A stretch of DNA of 64,000 bases from Prochlorococcus sp. AG-355-I04 (GCA_003280915.1 QCDL01000005.1:1-64000), one strand, 5' to 3'; positions 44,764 to 55,098 are shown, numbered from the stretch's first letter. The notes: a model not told the origin generated them from the sequence alone. Numbers and translations are program-made.

Positions 44764-46350
44764 TTATAAAGTAACTGGATTAGCATTGGTAATTCCCTCA
44801 ACTTCAACAATAGTATCAAGCAACTGATTCGGTATTGGATCATCAATACTTAGAACCATAACAGCTTCACCTCTAACAATTTTGCGCCCAACTTGCATTG
44901 AGGCAATATTTACATTGTTGCTACCTAATAAGGACCCCAGCTTGCCAATAATACCAGGCATATCTCTGTGCCTAGTAACCAACATATATCTGCTTGGCGA
45001 TACGTTAACTGGGTATTGATCAATACTAATAATTCTCAATTCTCCATCAGCGAAAATGCTTCCCGCTACGCTATGGTCGCCATTATCTCCATAAGTAGTT
45101 AACTGAAGCGACCCACTAGCAAATTCAGGTCTTGCCTCATCTTTACTCTCGACAACTGTAATTCCCCTCGAATCTGCTTCTATAGAGGCATTCACATAAT
45201 TTATCCTATCTCCCAGAGCTTTACTTAGAAGGCCTTTTAGACTAGCAATTATTAATGGTTGGGAAGGATGTTGCACAAATTCACCTTGAAGCTTCACCTC
45301 TAGTTTTTGAATCTGTCCACCTGAAAGCTGGCTTATAAGAAGACCCATTGTTTCAGCCAACTGCAAATGAGGTTTGAGACTATCCATAATATCAGGGCCT
45401 AAACCTGGTATGTTTACTGCAGTTCTAGCAGATAAGCCAAGCAAGACGTCTCTAATTTGTTCTGCGACATCAACAGCTACGTTTTCTTGAGCCTCCCGAG
45501 TAGATGCTCCCAAGTGAGGGGTAAGGATAAGATTCTTTTCAACCTTTAAAAGTGGCGAATTAGATTCCAAAGGTTCTTTAGAAAAGACATCTATTGCAGC
45601 GCCTCCAATCAATGATTTATTTAAAGCTTCTGATAATGCTTCTTCGTCAATCAAGCCTCCTCGAGCACAATTAATTAATTTTGCGCTACTTTTCATACTT
45701 TTAAGCACCTCCATGTTTACTAAATTTTCTGTCTCTGGTGTGCGAGGTAAATGCAAAGTTACATAATCGGATTGTTGGAATAAATCTTCTAGATCAGATA
45801 GTTTAACTTGGATTTGTTGAGCTCTTTCAGTTGAAACAAAGGGATCATATCCGCAAACTTCCATTCCTAATGCATTAGCAACTTTCGCTACATGTGCGCC
45901 AATTTTCCCTAAACCTACTACACCTAATTTTTTCTTATACAGCTCATTCCCAACGAATTTCTTTCTCTCCCATTTACCTAGCAAAGTACTACTATTAGCA
46001 ATTGGAATATGTCTAGATAAGGCCAACATCATAGCTATAGTATGTTCAGCCGCAGCTATTGTGTTACCCCCTGGAGAATTAACAACAAGGACTCCTTTTT
46101 GCGTAGCAGCCTCAACATCTACATTATCGACTCCAACTCCTGCTCTCCCAATGATTCTCAGTTTACTTGAAGAGTTAATAATCTCTTCAGTCACTTGAGT
46201 ACCAGAGCGAATCATTAAAGCATCATAATCTTTAATAATGGAAGCTAACTCAGATTCTGAGATTCCTATCTTCTGATCAACCTGAGCAACTTGTGAAAGA
46301 ATATCGATTCCTGTTTGATCAATTGGATCTGTAATGAGAACTTTTGTCAT
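44764..46350 (-). CDS. serA: D-3-phosphoglycerate dehydrogenase
   Basis: 528 aa; [30 protein letters not shown]-terminal ACT domain. Confidence 0.97.
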   Translation of the reverse strand: MTKVLITDPIDQTGIDILSQVAQVDQKIGISESELASIIKDYDALMIRSGTQVTEEIINSSSKLRIIGRAGVGVDNVDVEAATQKGVLVVNSPGGNTIAAAEHTIAMMLALSRHIPIANSSTLLGKWERKKFVGNELYKKKLGVVGLGKIGAHVAKVANALGMEVCGYDPFVSTERAQQIQVKLSDLEDLFQQSDYVTLHLPRTPETENLVNMEVLKSMKSSAKLINCARGGLIDEEALSEALNKSLIGGAAIDVFSKEPLESNSPLLKVEKNLILTPHLGASTREAQENVAVDVAEQIRDVLLGLSARTAVNIPGLGPDIMDSLKPHLQLAETMGLLISQLSGGQIQKLEVKLQGEFVQHPSQPLIIASLKGLLSKALGDRINYVNASIEADSRGITVVESKDEARPEFASGSLQLTTYGDNGDHSVAGSIFADGELRIISIDQYPVNVSPSRYMLVTRHRDMPGIIGKLGSLLGSNNVNIASMQVGRKIVRGEAVMVLSIDDPIPNQLLDTIVEVEGITNANPVTL

Positions 46351-46449
46351 TTAAGATTGGTTCTTTAATCTTTTACTTTAACTTAATCTATAGTGTATGT
46401 ATCATATTTTATTAATTTGAATAACACACAAACATTTGAGGATTGAAAT

Positions 46450-47016
46450 TTGACTAAAAGTATTGTGATATTTGAAGACATTGATAAATGTATCCAGCTA
46501 TTTGATGTTTTCAAAGAAAAATCAATAATGCTCTCTGAAGCTATTTTGATCCCACCAATAAGTGAGAAAATATCATCAGAAGAAACAGAATTGCTCAATG
46601 CGAAAGCTAATATCTTATTCAAATCTCAAAATTTTGAAGATATAAGAATCTTAAATCCTAAACTTGATAGAAAGATCAGACAACAAGATATGAGTAGATG
46701 GCTAATGCCATTCGGGTTTATAGCTGGAATAGCTTTTTCTAATATGACAAATTTATCTACCTTCAGCTTTCTTGGTTTAAATAACATCGGGGAATCATTA
46801 ATTGGAGGTCTTTTAGGAATGGGTTCAGGATATTTAGGAAGCATTGTTTCTTCTGCAAGTATCAACATTAATAGAAATAAAGAGTTAAGAACGATAATTA
46901 ATTTTAATAAAGAGGGTAAATGGCTTGTTCTACTTGAAAATCAAATTGGAGCTGAATTACCATGGGCTTTGATAAAACAATCAGAAGCAAAAGATATAAT
47001 TTTTTTAGAAGGCTAA
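46450..47016 (+). CDS. conserved hypothetical protein with Gly-rich membrane segment
   Basis: 188 aa; ESLIGGLLGMGSGYLGSIVSSA. Confidence 0.7.
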   Translation: MTKSIVIFEDIDKCIQLFDVFKEKSIMLSEAILIPPISEKISSEETELLNAKANILFKSQNFEDIRILNPKLDRKIRQQDMSRWLMPFGFIAGIAFSNMTNLSTFSFLGLNNIGESLIGGLLGMGSGYLGSIVSSASININRNKELRTIINFNKEGKWLVLLENQIGAELPWALIKQSEAKDIIFLEG

Positions 47017-47808
47017 ATGATTGACTTAAAAGAGATCTTAATAAATTCAAACTACAAAAAAGAAACTGAGGAATTAATCAATATTGCTAACTTAGCCTAC
47101 AAACACTGGGAAACTTACTGGACTGGGTTTAATTCAACTTATGTTTGCGAGAATATTTTAAAAGATTTTGAAAATTTAAATGATTTCAAATTTTTTATTT
47201 ATGGAGGATTCTCCTCTTCTCAAAGATCTAGGATAGCTTGCTTTAGAGGAGATAATATTTTTGAAGAAGATGCGCTAAAAGGTAATTTTCCAGCTCAAGG
47301 AATAAAAATTAATGGAAATTTTTTATTTGATAATGCTACACAAGACGACTTTAGATCCCTCTTAATTGAAAATGGAGTAAATATAGCAAAAATAGGAGAT
47401 ATATGGACTATTGGCGATAGGGGAGCACAAGGGATAATTGATAATTCAAATATTAAGCATCTAAATGAAAAGATTTTTTATTTAAGAGACGTAAAAGTAA
47501 AAGTTAATTTAGTAGGTATAGATGAATTACAAATACCTTCTGGAAGATCAAAAAAACTTGTAAATACAGTAGAAGCTTCAACAAGATTAGATGCCATAGC
47601 TTCAGCAGGTTTTAGGATATCACGAACCAAAATCATTGAAAGGATAGAAAATGGAATGCTCAGATTAAATGGAAGCAAAGTTAATAAGCCAACAATTAAT
47701 CTAAAAATTGGCGACAAACTAGAACTTGAAAATAAAGGATTTATCGAAATTCTAAATTTAGAAATAACCAAAAGAGAGCGATGGAAAGTTAAATTACTTA
47801 GAAAATGA
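47017..47808 (+). CDS. photosystem II S4 domain protein (YlmH-like RNA-binding)
   Basis: 263 aa; C-terminal S4 domain STRLDAIASAGFRISRTKIIERIENGMLRLNGSKVNKP. Confidence 0.85.
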   Translation: MIDLKEILINSNYKKETEELINIANLAYKHWETYWTGFNSTYVCENILKDFENLNDFKFFIYGGFSSSQRSRIACFRGDNIFEEDALKGNFPAQGIKINGNFLFDNATQDDFRSLLIENGVNIAKIGDIWTIGDRGAQGIIDNSNIKHLNEKIFYLRDVKVKVNLVGIDELQIPSGRSKKLVNTVEASTRLDAIASAGFRISRTKIIERIENGMLRLNGSKVNKPTINLKIGDKLELENKGFIEILNLEITKRERWKVKLLRK

Positions 47809-47857
47809 AACGCAACCTGCTATTTTCTTATAAGGGGAATTAAAAATTCCTCAATTG

Positions 47858-47929
47858 GGGCGATTAGCTCAGTGGTAGAGCACTACCTCGACACGGTAGT
47901 GGCCACTGGTTCGAATCCAGTATCGCCCA
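47858..47929 (+). tRNA. tRNA-Val(GAC)
   Basis: GGGCGATTAGCTCAGTGGTAGAGCACTACCTCGACACGGTAGTGGCCACTGGTTCGAATCCAGTATCGCCCA, cloverleaf, anticodon GAC. Confidence 0.95.
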
Positions 47930-47996
47930 TTAAAACTTTAGACGAACTAGGTTATATCCACAGAAAATAATTTCATTTTTTAGATTATTAAAAAAG

Positions 47997-48614
47997 ATGA
48001 AACTTAATCAAATAATTAATCTACATAAGGGGCTCACTGCATTTGTAGTGATAGGTCTTATGATTTTTTTTGATAATTTTACGATTGCTCCTTACGTTTA
48101 TTTGGCTCTACATGGTACTTATGGATTACTTTGGCTTCTAAAAGAAAAGATATTCCCAGATCCTTATTTTAAAGAAAAAATCAATTTTTTAACTTCAGTT
48201 ACTGGTTTTATTTTCCTTGGAAGTTACTGGGTAGCTCCCTACATTCTTATCTCATCTCAGAAGTCTGTTCCAAATATCGTAATAGCTGCATCTGTATCTA
48301 TAAATATAATTGGTGTATTTCTACACTTTGCTAGTGATGCCCAAAAATATTTTTCTCTTAAATTAAAAAAAGATCTAATTAAAGAAGGATTTTTTAAAAA
48401 TATAAGGAATACAAATTATCTAGGAGAAATACTAATTTATCTATCATTCGCCATACTTTCAATGAGTTTCATACCATTAGTAATTCTTGCAATATTTTTC
48501 TCTATAGTTTTTCTTCCAAGAATGATAAAAAAAGATAAATCGCTCTCAAAATATGATTCATTCGAAGAATACAAAAAGAAAAGTGGTCTTATATTTCCTA
48601 AATTAAATGCCTGA
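47997..48614 (+). CDS. membrane protein, DUF1295/isoprenylcysteine methyltransferase-like
   Basis: 205 aa, multiple TMs; RNTNYLGEILIYLSFAILS and C-terminal KYDSFEEYKKKSGLIFP. Confidence 0.65.
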   Translation: MKLNQIINLHKGLTAFVVIGLMIFFDNFTIAPYVYLALHGTYGLLWLLKEKIFPDPYFKEKINFLTSVTGFIFLGSYWVAPYILISSQKSVPNIVIAASVSINIIGVFLHFASDAQKYFSLKLKKDLIKEGFFKNIRNTNYLGEILIYLSFAILSMSFIPLVILAIFFSIVFLPRMIKKDKSLSKYDSFEEYKKKSGLIFPKLNA

Positions 48615-49158
48615 TAACAACTTACCCAGTTGGAGGCAAGATTTAAAATCTTCTAGAAAAAAAGAAGGCAAATCACCCTCTAATAGATGGATACAGCTTG
48701 CAACAGTCAGCGAAGAAAATGAGCCAAGATTAAGAACAGTTGTTTTCAGAGGATGGCATAAAGATAGTTCAATGATTATTTTTACAGATAGAAGAAGTGA
48801 AAAAATTGGGCATTTACAATCCAACCCTAATGCAGAAATATTATGGTTCTTTTTGAAAACCAAATCACAATATAGATTCAAAGGAAAAATTCATGAATTA
48901 AGGGATAACAAAAATTATTGGGATTTATTATCAGAAAAATCAAAATCTTCTTGGTTTTGGGGATCTCCTGGAGAGAAAATAAACCCAAAATTCCAATCTG
49001 CTTACGAAATATTATCCAATCTTCCCAAGTCAGAAAATTTTGTAGTTCTAAATTTTGAAATCGATTCAGTAGATCTTCTTAAATTAGAACAGCCTGTTCA
49101 TAAAAGATATCTTTGGGAAAAGAGTAAGAAATGGGAAAAAGTTGAAATTAATCCTTAA
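48607..49158 (+). CDS. pyridoxamine 5'-phosphate oxidase-family FMN-binding protein
   Basis: 183 aa; PSNRWIQLATVSEENEPRLRTVVFRGW, IIFTDRRSEKIGHLQSNPNAEILWFF. Confidence 0.85.
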   Translation: MPDNNLPSWRQDLKSSRKKEGKSPSNRWIQLATVSEENEPRLRTVVFRGWHKDSSMIIFTDRRSEKIGHLQSNPNAEILWFFLKTKSQYRFKGKIHELRDNKNYWDLLSEKSKSSWFWGSPGEKINPKFQSAYEILSNLPKSENFVVLNFEIDSVDLLKLEQPVHKRYLWEKSKKWEKVEINP

Positions 49159-49232
49159 ATATTTCTAAATTGTATATTTAGGTTGAAAAACAAATAGTGA
49201 TCAGTCAGTTTTAAAAAAGAAGTATTATTCAT

Positions 49233-49406
49233 ATGGATTTTTCAGAAATTCCAGAAAACCCTTTAATCTTTTTATCTTGGGTGACTGCTATAGGGCTATT
49301 TATAAGTCTTTCAGAAGCAACAATTAAGATAAAACTTGAGAAGAGAAATTGTTATAGAAAAAGGTTAGAACTAATCAATAACCTTTATCCTAAAAAATTA
49401 GCTTGA
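49233..49406 (+). CDS. small one-TM protein, unknown
   Basis: 57 aa ORF below the track cutoff: MDFSEIPENPLIFLSWVTAIGLFISLSEATIKIKLEKRNCYRKRLELINNLYPKKLA. Confidence 0.6.
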   Translation: MDFSEIPENPLIFLSWVTAIGLFISLSEATIKIKLEKRNCYRKRLELINNLYPKKLA

Positions 49407-49949
49407 AGTATCTGAGAGTATGTTCGCTTGCAGAAATTGAAATAAGCCACCTTTACTTGTTTCTTCTTTAACTTCAACTTCCTTAGAATTTTTTGGTTTT
49501 GTTGAAGAAATGATTTCCTCTTCATCTTCTGATTTCAAAATTCTGATAATGACTTCATCTAAGGAGAAATTACCAGGCCCTGTTAATGCAATTGATGTTG
49601 CTGAAGCGAAATACAAAAGTAAAAGTTCTAGTAAGAAAATATTAAAACCTGAAGTAACTAGTGCATGATAAATGGCTACAGAAATTGTTCCCACAATTGC
49701 CAAAGCCCCGAATCTTGTCGCTAAGCCGATAATTAGTAGCCAACTACCACCTATTTCAGAGAATGCCGCTATGTATGATAAAAATATTGGAAATGGAAGA
49801 TGTAATGGTCTGACAAAAGCATCAGCGAAATTTTCTATATTTGCTAATTTCTCATATCCGTGATGAATAAGAACAGTTCCAGTTATAACTCTAAGAATTA
49901 ATAAAGCAGTATCTTTGCTAAACGACTTGGTAAGAATTGTTGAGAGCAC
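49398..49949 (-). CDS. DoxX family membrane protein
   Basis: 183 aa; RVITGTVLIHHGYEKLANIENFADAF, FSEIGGSWLLIIGLATRFGAL. Confidence 0.85.
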   Translation of the reverse strand: MLSTILTKSFSKDTALLILRVITGTVLIHHGYEKLANIENFADAFVRPLHLPFPIFLSYIAAFSEIGGSWLLIIGLATRFGALAIVGTISVAIYHALVTSGFNIFLLELLLLYFASATSIALTGPGNFSLDEVIIRILKSEDEEEIISSTKPKNSKEVEVKEETSKGGLFQFLQANILSDTSS

Positions 49950-50085
49950 TATAAAAAAATTATCCTTAAGTAAAAATAACTAGTCACAGTATCCATCGTG
50001 GATTAAAGAGCAAAAGTCGCGCCTAATTAAGTATTTATACTTAGTGCTCTAATGAATTCTTTTTCTGATTAGGAATTCAAGTAAG

Positions 50086-51240
50086 TTAAAAATTATTTTT
50101 TGAAAAATTTTCTAATATTCTCTGATTTATTTTTGGAATATTTTCTTTAAATTTAAAAAACCCTCTTTTAGCAAATTTCCAAGCAAATAAATCTTCATCC
50201 CTCACAAGATTAAAAATTTTTTTATGGTGTAAATTTTTAAACTCAGTTATGAAATCATAATTTTCTCCTACTCCAGGATAAATAATGTCTATTTCGTTAG
50301 TATTTTTAAAAGTACTTTCCAATGAATAAGGATCAATCTGTTCAACATTATCAAATTGCTCTACAAATTCAGAGACCAAATCTTGTTTAAATTTCAAAAC
50401 AGATTCAGACAATTTAATTTGTCTTTGTTCATTTTTTAAAAGGATAATAAATACTTTTTTATAGCTTGGAAGTAAATTTTTAAGGGTTGCTAGGTGCAGA
50501 TCATTTTCAAACATAATCAGATAATCTGATTTAGGATCCATATCATTTTTATAAATCTCATCTTCAAATGGTATTTGATTAGATTCTTCAAGAAAAATTT
50601 GTTGATTACTTATTTTTTCTACATTAAATCTATTATTTGAAAACTTTCTGAGGTTTGATGATGAAAAAAGATATTGTTTTCCCTTCGTTTGCAATCCTCC
50701 GACCCATCTCCAGCTAAGAAGATTAGATGAAGCATCTCCATCAAAAAGATATTTAAAGAAAAACTTTGCTCCCAATTGCCATGGGAGGCCTAAATTAAAT
50801 ATCCAAGTACTCGCAAACCACATTCTTGTATGGTTATGCAAATAGTTGTACTGCTTTAATTCATGGACCCAAGAATTAAAAAAATCTAATTCTGTATTGC
50901 CATTAATTGCACTTTCATATAGCTCATAATCAAAATCGAAATTGTTTTCTGAAATAAAATTTCTCCAAACTTTGGGTCTATTTTCCATCCAACCTTTCCA
51001 GTAAACTCTCCAAAATATTTCTTCAACAAATTTAGTTGAATTTTTGATTTTGTACTTACTTTTAATATCATTGATCAGATCATATTCCGATAATATTCTA
51101 TGAGTAATGAAAGGCGATAATTTTGAAACTGAACTTTCGTTATTTGGCCCAAAATCAAAATTTCTTAATTTTGCATAATCATTGATTTTGTATTTCGCAA
51201 AATTTTCCCAGGTATTTTGAGCTTTTAATAAAAATGACAT
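50086..51240 (-). CDS. photolyase/cryptochrome-related protein: N-terminal FAD-binding domain followed by a C-terminal alpha/beta domain
   Basis: 384 aa; residues ~1-220 FAD-domain motifs (SKLSPFITHRILS, FVEEIFWRVYW, NYLHNHTRMWFASTWIF, LFDGDASSNLLSWRWVGG); residues ~240-384 antenna-domain-like (YLIMFENDLHLATLKNLLPSYKKVFIILL ... RDEDLFAWKFAKRGFFKFKENIPKI). Confidence 0.82.
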   Translation of the reverse strand: MSFLLKAQNTWENFAKYKINDYAKLRNFDFGPNNESSVSKLSPFITHRILSEYDLINDIKSKYKIKNSTKFVEEIFWRVYWKGWMENRPKVWRNFISENNFDFDYELYESAINGNTELDFFNSWVHELKQYNYLHNHTRMWFASTWIFNLGLPWQLGAKFFFKYLFDGDASSNLLSWRWVGGLQTKGKQYLFSSSNLRKFSNNRFNVEKISNQQIFLEESNQIPFEDEIYKNDMDPKSDYLIMFENDLHLATLKNLLPSYKKVFIILLKNEQRQIKLSESVLKFKQDLVSEFVEQFDNVEQIDPYSLESTFKNTNEIDIIYPGVGENYDFITEFKNLHHKKIFNLVRDEDLFAWKFAKRGFFKFKENIPKINQRILENFSKNNF

Positions 51241-51518
51241 TTTCTCATAACTTTAAAAAATTTTTTTATGTATTGATAGAAATTTCAAAAATTTGCCTTC
51301 AAATTAATCCTTAAAATTTTCTATTTCACTTTTAAGTAAATATGTTTGATTGAAGTATTTAATTTAAACGCCTTATCAGTACATTTTATACTCTTAAATC
51401 GCTCTCTGCATAGGAGGATATTTAGTGGTCAATTACTTTTTAGATCTAATTTTAGTTTTCAAATCTTTATTTAAATGATTTTTTTCTAAAAGATTTTTAA
51501 ATATTTATCAGAATTATT

Positions 51519-52268
51519 ATGAATAATTTATTAGTGAGAGATGTTAAGTATCTAGATGAACAATACAGAATAGGTGAAGGCATAATTTCGGATGATGCAT
51601 TTAAGCAACTTGAGAAGCTCTTTATTCCTATTGATCCAAACCCTAACTACTTTAATCAAAAAAATAATAAACTTTTGCCAAAATTAGCTAAAGAAAACTA
51701 TAAAGAATTTTTGGAAAGTTTATTAACAAAAACAAGATTAAGCATTCAACCAAAAATTGATGGCTGTGCTATTGCAATTAGATATATAGATGGCAATTTT
51801 AATAAAGCTATTACAAAGAAAGGATTTGATGTCTCAAGCAAAATTAAACAAATTAAAAATGTCCCCGATTGTATTCCTATCAAACGAGATTTTCAAATTA
51901 GAGGTGAACTATACTCTACAAACCAAGTTGCCGGCATTTCCAAAAGAATTACAAGAAAATACCTCAATGATAAGAAAGGGATTGGAGAAAGTCTCCGCTT
52001 TTGCTGTTTCCAAATACTTAATGGAAGACTTAATCAATACGAAACCCTTAACTATCTTAAAAAATGTGGCTTCAGCACCCCTGAAAGTTACTTCACAAAT
52101 CATACAAGCGAAATCCAAATATATATAAAAAATTGGTTAGAGAAAAAAATATTTGCAAAATATCCAACTAATGGGATAGTTATAAAAATAAATAGTAGGA
52201 AATTACAGTTACTTAGAGAGAAAAGTTTATCTCAAAATAATGAATGGCAATATGCAATTGAAAAATAA
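51519..52268 (+). CDS. minimal NAD+-dependent DNA ligase-like protein (partial Ia + adenylation domain only)
   Basis: 249 aa; IQPKIDGCAIAIRYIDG (motif I KxDG), RGELYS (III), FCCFQI (IIIa), TNGIVIKINS (IV), WQYAIEK (V) then stop. Confidence 0.78.
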   Translation: MNNLLVRDVKYLDEQYRIGEGIISDDAFKQLEKLFIPIDPNPNYFNQKNNKLLPKLAKENYKEFLESLLTKTRLSIQPKIDGCAIAIRYIDGNFNKAITKKGFDVSSKIKQIKNVPDCIPIKRDFQIRGELYSTNQVAGISKRITRKYLNDKKGIGESLRFCCFQILNGRLNQYETLNYLKKCGFSTPESYFTNHTSEIQIYIKNWLEKKIFAKYPTNGIVIKINSRKLQLLREKSLSQNNEWQYAIEK

Positions 52269-52376
52269 TATTGAATAGTACCTTCAATAAGAGCTCACGA
52301 TACTGAATTCCAGTATTTACAGTGGAAAAGTAATTAAATTTTGGTTAAATTCCAAAGCAATTTGCAGGATTACTAA

Positions 52377-53306
52377 ATGACTGCCACTATTTCAAGGCCA
52401 AAAATCTCTAAATGGGAAACATCTAATATTCCAAACCTTACAGGCAAAACAGCGCTTATTACTGGTGCGAATAGTGGTCTTGGATATTACACTGCAAAGG
52501 CCTTAGCAGAAAAAAATGCTCATGTTGTTATAGCTTGTAGATCACTCGAAAAAGCTAATCAAACTATCAAAAAACTTAAAGGTCTTAATCCTGAAGGATT
52601 ATTTACACCATTAGAATTAGATTTGTCAGATTTAAAAAATATTGTAGAAGTTCAGTCCAAAATTTTTGATAATTTTGAAAATTTGGATTTACTAATCAAT
52701 AATGCAGGCATTATGCATCCGCCTAAAACTCTTAGTGCCCAAGGATATGAAATACAATTTGCAGTTAATCATCTAGCTCACATGCTTTTGACACTAAAGT
52801 TACTTCCAATTATTGAAAAAAAAGAAGAATCTAGAATAGTGACGGTGACTTCCGGAGCACAATTTTTTGGCAAAGTTGGTTGGAAAAATCTGAAAGCCGA
52901 GAACTATTACAACAAATGGGAATCTTACTCCAATAGCAAATTGGCAAATGTAATGTTTGCTTTGGAACTAAATGAGAACTTAAAGCACAAAAATATACTT
53001 TCTTTAGCTGCTCACCCAGGAATTGCAAAAACAAATCTCTTTACTGCTCAAAAACCTAACCCTGGTCCATTAGAAACACTCTCATTGGAATTATTTAGTC
53101 CTATTTTTCAAACTGCTGAGATGGGTGCTTTACCTCAGCTTTTTGCAGCTACTTCACCAGACGCAAGAGGCGGTGATCATTATGGTCCTAGATTTAATTT
53201 CAGAGGTCATCCAAAACTATCCCCTACTTCTCCTTTCGCAATGAATAAAAAAGAAAGAAAAATTTTATGGGGAAAAAGCCTCGAAATACTTAATAACTTC
53301 TTATAA
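52377..53306 (+). CDS. short-chain dehydrogenase/reductase (protochlorophyllide reductase-like)
   Basis: 309 aa; ALITGANSGLGYYTAKAL, LINNAGIM, YSNSKLANVMF. Confidence 0.92.
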   Translation: MTATISRPKISKWETSNIPNLTGKTALITGANSGLGYYTAKALAEKNAHVVIACRSLEKANQTIKKLKGLNPEGLFTPLELDLSDLKNIVEVQSKIFDNFENLDLLINNAGIMHPPKTLSAQGYEIQFAVNHLAHMLLTLKLLPIIEKKEESRIVTVTSGAQFFGKVGWKNLKAENYYNKWESYSNSKLANVMFALELNENLKHKNILSLAAHPGIAKTNLFTAQKPNPGPLETLSLELFSPIFQTAEMGALPQLFAATSPDARGGDHYGPRFNFRGHPKLSPTSPFAMNKKERKILWGKSLEILNNFL

Positions 53307-53567
53307 ATTTTTCATTTTTACTAACTTTAGAAAATACTTCAAGATATGTAATTCACTCTCTGAGAGTTTCATAAATTCTGTTAGGGCATCATAATTTTTT
53401 TCATCAATTTTTTTTGACAATTGAATAAAACTATCATGGTTTTCATTAACAAAGCGCTCAGCAATCTGAGACGGAGTTAAACCCTGTTCAATTAATTCAC
53501 CTGGAGCATTTTTCTCCCACTTTTCATAAAACCAAGAGAACCAATATTTTGCAGTATTATCTTCCAT
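53301..53567 (-). CDS. conserved hypothetical protein
   Basis: 88 aa; helical, charged; convergent overlap with the SDR gene. Confidence 0.65.
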   Translation of the reverse strand: MEDNTAKYWFSWFYEKWEKNAPGELIEQGLTPSQIAERFVNENHDSFIQLSKKIDEKNYDALTEFMKLSESELHILKYFLKLVKMKNL

Positions 53568-53667
53568 TAATTAAATTTTCTTGGGCGAATACTATAAATA
53601 CTGAAGAAAAATCTCATGATTGAATTACCCTTTAAACACAATTAATATAAATGCAATTATTAATTTA

Positions 53668-55098
53668 ATGATAGATAATCATTTAAGTAAAAGAGATATT
53701 AATCTTGTAATTGGATTAGGTAAATCTGGATTTTGGGCTGCCAAGTATTTGAAAAGCATCAATAAGAGAGTAATTGTTTGGGAAAGTAAAGATGGGATAG
53801 AATTCTTAGAAAGAAAAACAGCATTAGAAGAGCTTAATATCATAGTTTCTCTAAATAAAGAATTTGTATTTGAAGAAATTCAACCTTTTTTGAAAGAGAT
53901 CGAATCTGTTGTTGTAAGTCCATCAATACCTTATGACCATATAACTGTTATTGAATTAAAAAAAAAGGGAATTAAAGTAATTGGAGAAATTAATGTTGCA
54001 TGGGAAATTTTAAAAGACACAAATTGGATAGGTATTACTGGCACAAATGGCAAGACTACTGTTACTCATCTACTAAGCCATATACTCTGTGATACTGGAT
54101 TATATGCTCCTTTTGCTGGAAATATTGGTACACCTTTATGTAAGTATGCTCACTCCAAAAAACATGAAAAAATTGATTGGGTTGTAGCTGAATTAAGCAG
54201 TTATCAAATAGAAATATCTCCAGAAGTAAAACCTAATATTGGGATATGGACAACCTTCACAGAAGATCATCTTGAAAGACATAAAACACTTGAAAACTAT
54301 TTCAACATAAAAAAAAGCTTGTTAGAAAAATCTGATTTTAGAATTTATAATTATGACGATAAAAACCTGAGAAATCACTACAGTTCACTATCAAGAGGGG
54401 TTTGGATAACAACTAGTTTTGATAAATCAAATTTTATTCATTGCGATTATTGGATAGATGAACAATCGTACATTGTTGAGAGAGGGAAGAAATTATTCAA
54501 ACTTGAACATTTTTCTTTAAAAGGAATGCATAATCTTCAAAATCTTTTATTGGTAATTGCAGCAGCAAGAAAAGTTGGATTATCTGGTAAGAAGATTAAA
54601 GATTCTTTATCTAATTACAAACAATTACCCCATAGGATGGAAACAATTTATAAAAATAATGATATGGAAATCATTAATGATAGTAAAGCTACAAATTTTG
54701 ACTCATCTATTGCGGGAATAAGTTCAATTGAAGGTCAAATAATAATAATTGCTGGGGGTAGATTAAAAGGCAATGAATATAGTGAGTGGATAAAAGTTTT
54801 AAAGAAAAAAGTTAAATGTGTTTTCCTTTTTGGAGAGAGCTCAAAAGTCCTAAAAATGGCGCTTATTAATGAAGGGTTTAAAAAAAATATTTTTGAATTT
54901 TCAGAACTAAAAGAGCTTATAAATTTTGTTTTTAATTATATGCAAAATAATAGGGTTGGAACATTATTATTCTCACCTTCTTGCTCTAGTTTTGATCAAT
55001 TTAAAAATTATGAAGAGCGTGGAGATTATTTCAAGAAATTAATAAGTGAAAAATTATTGGATAATAAATCCATTTTTTGTTCAAGTATCATTTCGTAA
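53668..55098 (+). CDS. murD: UDP-N-acetylmuramoylalanine--D-glutamate ligase
   Basis: [45 protein letters not shown]; likely ATG at 53668 rather than TTG 53620. Confidence 0.95.
   Translation: MIDNHLSKRDINLVIGLGKSGFWAAKYLKSINKRVIVWESKDGIEFLERKTALEELNIIVSLNKEFVFEEIQPFLKEIESVVVSPSIPYDHITVIELKKKGIKVIGEINVAWEILKDTNWIGITGTNGKTTVTHLLSHILCDTGLYAPFAGNIGTPLCKYAHSKKHEKIDWVVAELSSYQIEISPEVKPNIGIWTTFTEDHLERHKTLENYFNIKKSLLEKSDFRIYNYDDKNLRNHYSSLSRGVWITTSFDKSNFIHCDYWIDEQSYIVERGKKLFKLEHFSLKGMHNLQNLLLVIAAARKVGLSGKKIKDSLSNYKQLPHRMETIYKNNDMEIINDSKATNFDSSIAGISSIEGQIIIIAGGRLKGNEYSEWIKVLKKKVKCVFLFGESSKVLKMALINEGFKKNIFEFSELKELINFVFNYMQNNRVGTLLFSPSCSSFDQFKNYEERGDYFKKLISEKLLDNKSIFCSSIIS

Noticed and set aside
51790-52128. 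Alternative-frame 112-aa ORF inside the ligase-like gene
   Set aside because: The main frame holds all nucleotidyltransferase motifs in order; this frame shows none.
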